Shown here piece after piece: positions 55,942 to 64,000 of a DNA stretch of 64,000 bases. The notes under the pieces are model-generated. The model saw nothing but the letters and a program-made list of their open reading frames with translations. It made no database searches and was not told the DNA's origin. Each line of letters opens with the position of its first letter. Position 1 is the first letter of the stretch. Source of the stretch: Lentinula raphanica (taxonomy: Eukaryota; Basidiomycota; Agaricomycetes; Agaricales; Omphalotaceae); the NCBI GenBank assembly GCA_027919835.1, contig JANVFP010000047.1, positions 186,001 to 250,000 of the forward strand, in the 5' to 3' direction. Position numbers and translations under genes: made by a program.

Positions 55942-58095
55942 ATGGTCGCTCAAACCGTAATATCTCCAGCTCAAGTCAATGGCGACATCAACGGCCATGC
56001 GTTGAAAGGGAAGCCCATAAAATCCAAAAACCAGCTCAGACGTCTCAAACAGAAGCAGAAGAAGGCATCCCAAGTGTGTTGTTATATCTCGTTCAATGGT
56101 TTCCTCTTTTCTAATCTTTATCTGACTAGCCATCTACAAATGGTAACGAGACCGATGCGGAGGATGGATTAAAGTCAGAGACTGAAGAGTCTAGCTTGAA
56201 TGTCGAGTACGTACCCGAGCAATTGGATGTACAGGGTTCTGCCCTTGAAGCATTCTCCGACATCTTTGCCCGTTTTCAGCTACCTCCGGATTCATCTCCA
56301 GTACGTTCTCTAAAGTCATGCCATTAATTTACTCTAACATATTCATTATAGCAGAATGAAGAACAAGCCCCTTCGAAAGGCGAGGTTATCTATTCAGACG
56401 ACGATATGGCTTCTGACGACGAGGCTTCGGATACGGAGAAAAAGCCTTTGTCAAAGAAAAAACAACGAAAATTGGCGCGTCTCACCGTTTCGGAGCTCAA
56501 ACAACTTGTCAAGAAGCCGGAGGTGGTCGAATGGACCGATGTCACTGCAGCAGACCCACGTCTTCTCCTACACCTGAAGAGTACTCGAAATACAGTCCCG
56601 ATCCCTATACATTGGAGCGCAAAGCGAGATTACCTTCAAGGAAAGCGAGGGATCGAAAAACCACCATTCCAACTTCCTGCTTACATTGCCGACACGGGGA
56701 TTGCCACCATGCGAGACGCTGTCAAGGAGAAGGAAGCGAACATGTCGTTGAAGGCGAAGACAAGAGAACGAGTGCAGCCAAAAATGGGTAAAATCGACAT
56801 TGACTATCAAAAACTACATGATGCATTCTTCAAGTTCCAGACCAAACCGCCTGTTACTGGATTCGGGGAAATGTACGTCGCACTTTTTTATACTCGTCTA
56901 CATCTAATAGCCCGGTTTCTGATCAGGTATTATGAAGGCAAGGAATTCGAAACGTCATTGAAGGAGAAGAGACCGGGGGATCTGTCGCCTGAGCTTGTTG
57001 AAGCGCTGTCTATACCACCACTTGCACCCCCACCTTGGCTTATCAGCATGCAACGGTTCGGACCTCCGCCGAGTTATCCTACACTACGGATACCAGGTCT
57101 CAACGCACCTATACCGGAAGGGTGAGCCTTTACAATCAGCTGCTTTTATATCTTGCTCAGGGAAAAACAGCGCTCAATGGGGTTTCCATCCTGGCGGCTG
57201 GGGTAAACCTCCTCTTGACGAATATAATCGACCATTGTATGGCGACGTCTTCGGTGTTCTGCCTAAGATTGGTGACAATAATGTACGTGACGGCCGTTGC
57301 ACTTCCCTATCGGTGTTATTGATGGTCATTTGTAACTTAGATGGGTGAGCCAATTGACAAAGACCTATGGGGTGAACTCGAACCAGAGGAAGGTGAGCTG
57401 AAAGTGTCGGAATCGACAAGAGTGTAAGCTCATGGTTCGTCCGCTTGTAGAAGAATCCGAGGAGGAATCCGAAGAAGAGTCAGAGGAAGAAGAGGAGGAA
57501 CAGGCCGCTGCACCAGCTGACGGACTACAAACACCCTCTGGTCTTGAAACTCCATCAGGCATGGCTAGCGTCGTTTCGACTATTGCCGGTGGTCTCGAGA
57601 CCCCAGACTTTCTCGAATTGCGGAAAAACTCTGCTCGGGCACCTTCTGAAACACCTGACACCTCTGGGCCTCGGTCATTATACCAAGTTGTGCCAGAGAA
57701 GCAGACTTCGGTTAGAGGTCTGATGGGCAGCGAAAGAGGGTACGATGTGAGTGCTGTCAGTAACCCAGGAGCAGCGATACCTGTATTAGGCGACGCACGC
57801 GGAACGAAGGTAAGGGCTGCGTTTGATTGTTCTGACAATTAGGTTTGACGTTCTATTCACTTCACAGCGCAAAAATGGCGTTGATGTATCTATCGATGCC
57901 GGGGAGCTAGAAGGGCTCTCCGAGGAAGAGTTACGAAAGAAATATGAGGCAAATTCGAGAGGCTCTGCAGGAGTGCCCGGCGGGGCTAATAAGGAAGATT
58001 TCTCTGATATGGTAGCGAAGGAGATGGCGAAGAAGAAGCAGAAAATGGAGAAGGACCGGGAGAGAGACAAGAAGACGAAAGAATACAAGTTTTAG
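55942..58095 (+). CDS. CUS1: Splicing factor 3B subunit 2 (SF3B2/SAP145, Cus1)
   Basis: SF3B2 is part of the U2 snRNP SF3b complex that holds the branch site. The start is 55942 (MVAQTVISPAQVNG). A basic helical segment (KSKNQLRRLKQKQKKASQ) and acidic linker precede LSKKKQRKLARLTVSELKQL, VKKPEVVEWTDVTAADPRLL, LHLKSTRNTVPIPIHWSAKR, GIEKPPFQLPAYIADTGIAT, and the PSP domain: YYEGKEFETSLKEKRPGDLS, PPLAPPPWLISMQRFGPPPS, YPTLRIPGLNAPIPEGAQWG and FHPGGWGKPPLDEYNRPLYG. Then a Glu-rich block, TPSGLETPSGMASVVSTIAG, VRGLMGSERGYDVS, and a basic C-terminus EKDRERDKKTKEYKF. Six or seven introns. Length is normal for fungi. Confidence 0.95.
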
Positions 58096-58497
58096 TCTCT
58101 TTCTCTAGGGCCTCACATGCACATGTCGATGTCTGTCTGTATTATAGTCGGTTTGTCACAAGATCTTGGTGCCGTTGCTGTGTCAATGTAATAGTTTGTG
58201 CTGGTGAGGTTGAGGTAAATTGGAGGAAGATTACCCATATCCCCCTACAATCCTGAGGCAATGGACACAGCAAAAGTTGAGCCGAGTCAGAGAGAAAAAA
58301 GCCGCACTGGATAATTTGCTATCGATGGCGGGCGCGGCAGCCCGCGGCGCGGACTCCACCCCCAAAAGAAATCAAAATCGGATCAGCTGTTCCTTGAATT
58401 ATAACGAAAAACGTATAAATACGATAACAGCCACCGATAAATCGTCCAAAACATCTTTTACAGCCAACGTCCACCTTCTCCTTGATTTCTTTGAACG
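58096..58497. promoter_or_regulatory. Glutamine synthetase upstream region
   Basis: SF3B2 3' end and glutamine synthetase promoter. The centre has a GC-rich patch (58326-58360), and a TATA box is listed separately. A plus-strand frame starting at 58220 runs into the gene in the wrong frame. Confidence 0.45.
58414..58421 (+). promoter_or_regulatory. TATA box of the glutamine synthetase gene
   Basis: TATAAATA lies 77 bp upstream of the start codon at 58498. Position and sequence fit a core promoter, and highly expressed fungal genes often have one. Confidence 0.55.
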
Positions 58498-59778
58498 ATG
58501 GCCGCCAACCAATACCGTAACGACCTTTTGTCACCTTTCCTCGCCCTTCCTCAAGGCGAAAAGGTTCAGGCTGAATGTGAGAGATACTAACCTTCCAGCT
58601 ATTGTGACTCATTTCGTTCCTTATCAGACGTCTGGATCGACGGCGACGGTGGTCTTCGTTCCAAAACTACTGTACAATTCCTCCCTTTGCTGTAGTTCTG
58701 CTGCATTTGACTTACTTTTGAGACCTACAGACTGTCAGCAAGAAGGTTACCGACATTGGCCAGCTTCGTACTTGGGACTTTGACGGTTCTTCAACGAACC
58801 AGGCTCCTGGTCATGATTCTGATGTCTATCTCCGCCCTGCTGCGATCTTCAAGGATCCTTTCCGTGGCGGAGACAACATCCTCGTTCTCGCAGAGACCTA
58901 CAACAACGACGGCACACCCAACAGGACCAACTACCGTCACCACGCGAAGAAGATTATGGACCAAGCCAAAGATGTCGAGCCTTGGTTCGGTCTAGAACAG
59001 GAATACACACTCTTTGACGCTGATGGCACTCCCTTCGGTTGGCCCAAGGGTGGTTTCCCTGGCCCTCAGGGTCCTTACTACTGCGGTGCTGGTAAGTATT
59101 ACAATCGTGTTGTGCGACAAAAGCTCACCCGATGCCCAGGAACCGGAAAGGTCTTTGCTCGTGATCTCATCGAGGCTCACTACCGAGCTTGTCTCTACGC
59201 CGGTGTCAACATCAGCGGTATCAACGCTGAGGTTATGCCTGCCCAGTGGGAGTTCCAGGTTGGTCCTTGCGAGGGCATCTCCATGGGTGACCACCTCTGG
59301 ATGGCCCGTTACCTCCTCATCCGTATCGCCGAGCAATGGGGCATCAAAGTTTCCTTCCACCCCAAGCCTCTTCAGGGTGACTGGAACGGTGCTGGTTGCC
59401 ACACCAACTACTCTACCAAGCCCATGCGTGAACCCGGAGGGATGAAGTATATCGAGGCTGCCATTGAAAAACTCTCCAAGCGTCATGATGAGCACATCGC
59501 CGTCTATGGAGAGGACAATGACCTTCGCTTGACTGGTCGTCACGAAACCGGTCACATCGGATCTTTTAGCTCTGGTGTTGCCAACCGTGGTGCTTCTATC
59601 CGTGTCCCAAGACATGTCGCTGCTCAAGGTTACGGTTACATGGAGGACAGACGTCCCGCCTCAAACATTGGTATGATATTTCTGTGTCTGTGCCAGAAGT
59701 TGACACTGATATCTTGTGTTCACAGACCCATATCGTGTCACTGGTATCATCGTCGAGACGACCGTCCTTACTCAGTAA
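58498..59778 (+). CDS. GLN1: Glutamine synthetase
   Basis: This enzyme makes glutamine from glutamate, ammonia and ATP. The start at 58498 opens [20 protein letters not shown], then an exon with [15 protein letters not shown], then [20 protein letters not shown] (the DFDGSST block). The catalytic domain has [120 protein letters not shown] and [20 protein letters not shown], with the C-terminus ending VLTQ before TAA at 59776-59778. Five introns, all GT-AG. Codons here are strongly C-ending, as expected of a highly expressed gene. Confidence 0.97.
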
Positions 59779-59907
59779 AAACCCTATGTACTTCCTTTGA
59801 TCGTTATGAATTTGGCGGACTGTTAAGAATAAAAATGCGTATTATCCTTCTTGTAAGCACGTGTGGTCGCCTGAGCGGATAATTGAACTTGCGCGTTTTT
59901 GTCCATC

Positions 59908-61370
59908 ATGGACCACAATCTTTGCTTCTCATCTTCCTCAATCGTTGAACAAGGTTCATACAAGCTCGTTGAACTTCCGCCGGATCTGTGCACACTCATA
60001 GAGGCATCGTTATCATCCGAAAGTGATAATCCAGGCCCATCGAGGTAGGAAAAACTGGAATTAACCTCGCCTCGTTACGCGTTCCCTGAGCATTTTACGC
60101 GTTTTCCAGCTTCCATATCAAGGGTCAACATGGAGAAGACGCAGTGCTGTGTACACAGGACAAGACTTACGCTATCCGCACCGTGTCCCTATCGAACTCT
60201 ATCCTTGTCGTCACATCGCCCCCAGATACAGATATATCGCTCGAGGGTGACGATAACGGGCTTCCGACAATTGCTATACGCGATCAAATTAGCGAGATAC
60301 TGGAGCTCACCCAGACTATTCCAAAGTTACATCAACTGAATAGTTTGCTCAAGAGTCAAGAGTATGGAGAAGACGAGGAAGATCGGGAGGATGATGTGAA
60401 TGTACGCGTTGCAACCTTGAGTATAACGCAGCCACGCTGATTTTTCGTTTTTCGTTTTCACCTGATGAAGAGCTTCACTTATGCGGATGCACGGGCGATG
60501 GTTCAAGCAAGTGAAGCAGAATTAGACCGAGGACTTCGTGAGAGGCGAATACTTCGAATAAATGGTGAGCTTTCTCCTATTCAAGTCGATTTCTCCAGTC
60601 CTCCCTCTCATTACTTCAATTTCAGAAAATCTCCGTCCGATATCTTCCGCATATCTTACCAAGATCATTCAGTTCATCCTAAACACGCTCGTCGCTTTGT
60701 CACTCAATCACGAATCAGTACCCATAGGAAAGCTTTCTACTGCATTGGCAGACGAACACGATGTGCCCAGGATTGTCTCTGTGCAAGTCATGGGATGGTT
60801 CGGAGACATCAGTGAGTTGGAGGGGAAATGGAGGATGGACGTCAGTGCGGTTGTCAGAGAGGCAGGTCTAGGGATATTGAAAGATGCCAAAGTGAGCTGC
60901 TGGTACATACATACCCGGCGACGTTCATAACTCACTATTTCGCCTTCAAAGACTCTGAACAAAGACGACCTAATCACTACCTGGACAGAGGTAGTTGGAG
61001 ACAAATTCGCCTCATCCATATCACTTGACCTTCTCGCTGTAAGTCACCAAATGTTCGGATTCGCCATGTCTTTCAAGATCGTTCATCTTCGGTCTTGAAG
61101 GGAAACTACATTGTCGTTCCCGCATCGCCTTACTCAGATCGTCAAGTCGTCAAATACTTTCCTATATCTTCCCTCCCGGTTGATCCTGCTCAGCGTTTCG
61201 CGGATCTTTTCTTGACTCGTAGCAGATGGAAGAACGAGGACATTGTGCCTTTCTTGTCGGACATAGCAGTTAACTCCAAAGAACGCGATAAGATGCTCCT
61301 CAAATATGCACGGGCGACGACGGATGCTGATGGGGTTTGGTACACATCAAGGGCACAGTATAATGGTTGA
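59908..61370 (+). CDS. DCC1: DCC1, subunit of the Ctf18-RFC clamp loader
   Basis: Dcc1 with Ctf8 joins Ctf18 to an RFC-like complex that loads or unloads PCNA and promotes sister chromatid cohesion. The start at 59908 (MDHNLCFSSSSIVEQGSYKL, then VELPPDLCTLIEASLSS) leads into the second exon FHIKGQHGEDAVLCTQDKTY, AIRTVSLSNSILVVTSPPDT and ISEILELTQTIPKLHQLNSL. Later exons have TYADARAMVQASEAELDRGL, VALSLNHESVPIGKLSTALA, PRIVSVQVMGWFGDISELEG, a helical repeat region (LNKDDLITTWTEVVGDKFAS), and the C-terminal winged-helix-like KYFPISSLPVDPAQRFADLF, LTRSRWKNEDIVPFLSDIAV and KYARATTDADGVWYTSRAQY. Six introns. Each conserved family block is present in order. Confidence 0.92.
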
Positions 61371-61526
61371 AGGGGCTTTCGTTGTCGGAATGTTGACCCT
61401 CAGACTGGGAGATGCTCTCCAACCAATATATCACACCGTTTTCAAAGATATCTGAGATGCAAAGAGATACCCATACACATGCTATGCAGTAGATCAATAC
61501 TTAATCCGCGCGCCAGCTCCTACAGT

Positions 61527-64000
61527 CTAAATCCCGAACATTACCAACTCTCGTTGGACATGTTCCAGCATCTTCTGCCTGGAAAGTAGCTCATCACGTT
61601 TAGAGACGATGCTGGGATCCTCTCGGAGCAAATTGGCGCAAAGTTCATTGCCAGAAGGTGTACCCAATTGTAACTTCGAGACCAGGAATGGTTGAAGCTC
61701 TTTTGCGATCTCCTTGACGAACATCAGGTCAATGAAGCCTGGAACATAATCGATGATGCGCTATCAACAAATGCATGAGCGAACAGACTGTTTTGAGAAT
61801 TGAATTGATTATACTTTGTATGCAACTTGGTAATAACCTCGAACCTCCGCCATGAACTTCAATTCTTTCTCGTACGCATCTAGAAGGGAAAGTTTGCCCA
61901 CAAGTTCTTCCTTAGACGAGACTTGTATGCCAGCTTGAGCCAGCATATTCAATATGTACGGGAAATCGACTGATGGTGTCAATGCATTATTGCTATCATT
62001 CGACGGTGTTGAAGGTGAAATCTCCGGAGTTGAGGAATGGGACTGATTCATCACTTGTGATGATCTACTGTTGGAGGGGCTCTCAGTAGACTCATTCCGA
62101 GACACTTGAAATAAAACCGAGGCTGGAACTGGCGTCGGACTAAGACTTGAACCAGATCTTCGAAAAACGTTATCGCGAACCGTATACGCTTGGACGCGTA
62201 GTTCCTGGAGAAATTGCATGAAAAAATAGACCATGACAATGAAGGTTGACTTATGTATACCTCAAAGCTGAACCTTGAAAATTCACCGTCACCAGCTACA
62301 ATACTTTCAAATATTGTCACTTCATGTTCTTCCCTAACCCACGGAACAAAGGAATGAATTTTGGTAACCTCGAAATCAGTGAGGCGTAGAAAGCCGGAGG
62401 GGTTGATGGTGGAAAAACTAGTTCTCGAACCGGATCTGATATTCCTAATCCTCGTGAATTCGATGTCGTTGCCTTTTGTTGACTGGCTTTAGCTCTAGCA
62501 GCTTTGTATCTGACAAGCCAATTGTTTGTCTTCGATTGAAGATAATGCGTATTTTGGGTGAACGGTGACCCCTCGACTTCAATGATCTTTGAAAGGACCA
62601 AGGCACAAGCTGTACGATGGGTCTCCGACAGCTCTTGTGCGAGAATTCTGTTGAAAACTGTGAATGCATATACTACGTGTTATCCCTTCAACACTTACCT
62701 TATGTGAGTCTGTAGCGCAAGGAAGCGACCGAAGATTTGATTGATCTGATCCATGAGTAATTTGAGAGTCAAAATTTGGATCTCTTCGAAGCATTTTTTG
62801 ATGAGTTGAGGCCAGCCTTTTTGGAAATCTCTGATCGCTGAGACTGTCGCTGAGAATGGAATGTTGTTTGGGAGTTCACGAGTGATGGAACTGCCAGGTG
62901 AAGATATCTTGAGACGGAGCATCAGGAAGGACTGGACGCCTTACCGAGAAAGGTACTGTCTGACATCCGTCAGATTCATGGAACGTACGGCACTGGGAGA
63001 TCTGCCTTTTGATCGGTCAGAGAAATAATCACTATCACCACTGTCTTTATCATCGTCATCATCTGTGAGGTCTTTTTGCCAAATGATGTTCTCGTCCGCG
63101 GTAAATGGTACGAATTTGGGAGCAGTGCCGCGTATTGCAAGCTTGAGCATATTGTATTTGGTACGATGCGATTGTATAAGAGGGGTATCGATGGAGCCTT
63201 GGACCACGGTTTGAATTTCAGAACATAGTCTCGTTATTTGTGACAGGACGTAGATTGCAGGTTCTTCCTTGAGAGGAGGCGGAATAGTTGAGAGTTCTTC
63301 TTGGCACTTTGAAAGACGTTCGTTGGTTTCAGATAGGATCTTTGGCAGACTGTACGACACATCGATCAGTTACTTTCGGAAAAATCGATGTTCAAGCTTA
63401 CCTGTCCCTTATGAAACCTGTCAAGAGGCGGCTCAAGGTATCGACCAGTCTCTTTGTTCCAAATCTCGCAGAGGATTCCGAATTGCACCACGGGAGAGTA
63501 TTTTTAAAGAAGTCTTCTTCTTTTTCCCTGGCTTGTATAGGTAGGGCGCCATCCATCCGTTCGTCGTCGTCTGGTTGCCGTGTACAGAAATATCCAAGCT
63601 GCAGCGGGTGCCGCCTGCCCTCCAAGACGTCTAGCCAGTTTTGTAGCATCTTCGATGAGCCACTTTGAAGCATATCTGGTTTGGTCAGTACACCTGTGAC
63701 GTGTGAGTCGATCGAGTTTTCTGTTTGTCCATGAACTGCCAACCGATTGTTCTACAACCCTCCGGGTCAACTTGGCGGGCTAAACGAAACGCCTTTTGAT
63801 TCTCAATATCATCTATGCAAGAAGCGGAGCAGTCAGAAGAATGGATGAATGCTGAGTTTATCGTCATGAAACGGACCTGTCATAGGGACAGTAACCAGGA
63901 TGATGCAGTTTCCGGAAATACGAGATATAACTAGATTTTCAACTAGTTCGACTACGTCTGGATGAGCGTTCTGTACGAGTCCTGTTCGATAGTAAGTACG
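61527..64000 (-). CDS. Dynamin-like GTPase (fungal Mx/dynamin-related), N-terminus cut by the window edge
   Basis: The 5' end, with the P-loop, lies beyond base 64000. At the right edge the frame reads LVQNAHPDVVELVENLVISR then GNCIILVTVPMT|DDIENQKAFRLA, followed by VDPEGCRTIG|VLTKPDML (the G4 TKPD motif). Then LVDTLSRLLTGFIRDR, the middle/stalk region MSYSLPKILSETNERLSKCQ and GTAPKFVPFTADENI, and towards the C-terminus the GED-type helix FDFPYILNMLAQAGIQVSSK... seen as SLLDAYEKELKFMAEVRGYY, then LMFVKEIAKELQPFLVSKLQ, ending ERELVMFGI-like at the stop 61527-61529. Members remodel membranes. An Mx-like short stalk without a PH domain is seen; the exact subfamily cannot be assigned without the N-terminus. 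Confidence 0.87.

Noticed and set aside
1..64000. CRISPR array, tRNA or rRNA gene, or intact transposase
   Set aside because: None was seen on either strand; a tRNA could be missed by eye, and a tRNAscan-type search would settle it.

Overview
The window is nuclear DNA of a filamentous basidiomycete, most likely a mushroom-forming agaricomycete. Genes are dense, on both strands, and interrupted by many 45-65 nt GT-AG introns. The proteins resemble basidiomycete forms (QDE-1-type RdRP, PHAF1/UPF0183, FMP27/BLTP2). I see 29 genes: 28 that look intact or run off an edge, and one decayed copy. Two run off the ends: a BLTP2/FMP27 lipid-transfer gene on the left and a dynamin-like GTPase on the right. 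Exon joins were made by reading frames by eye and are inference unless stated.

Layout. 1-8.6 kb: FMP27/BLTP2 (-). 9.0-12.9 kb: DPB2 (-) and PHAF1 (+), divergent from a 155-bp gap. 13.0-15.3 kb: a Tma17/Adc17-like chaperone (-) and a Gfd2/YDR514C-like DEDD nuclease-fold gene (-). 15.6-17.8 kb: centromeric histone CENP-A (+) and COX18 (+). 18.4-20.7 kb: RPL6 (-) and a pyrimidine 5'-nucleotidase (+). 20.7-23.1 kb: gene-poor DNA and an unrecognised four-exon gene. 23.5-29.8 kb: two ceramide synthase paralogues facing each other, with ATP11 (-) and RTF2 (-) between them. 29.9-32.2 kb: thymidylate synthase (+), then a decayed tandem copy of it. 32.3-40.6 kb: an unknown gene (-), REX3-type exonuclease (+), RRN7 (+) and a large Ser-rich coiled-coil protein (+). 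41.4-44.1 kb: ERJ5-like DnaJ (+), then a repeat-rich gap. 44.1-51.7 kb: RdRP (+), AP-1 sigma (+) and a heat-shock-factor-type regulator (+). 52.5-64 kb: arrestin-like protein with a repeat tail (-), SF3B2 (+), glutamine synthetase (+), DCC1 (+) and dynamin-like (-).

Most genes are single-copy housekeeping genes. Several serve chromosome maintenance (DPB2, RTF2, DCC1, CENP-A, thymidylate synthase) or RNA metabolism (RdRP, REX3, SF3B2, RRN7), but they are spread out and mixed with unrelated genes. I see no co-oriented cluster, secondary-metabolite locus, phage-like module or CRISPR. I did not find an unmistakable undescribed system. The points most worth checking are the inverted ceramide-synthase pair, the thymidylate synthase relic, the histone-H3-like tail on CENP-A, the arrestin with repeated AEEEK helices, the RdRP with its repeat-rich 5' flank, and the orphan genes.
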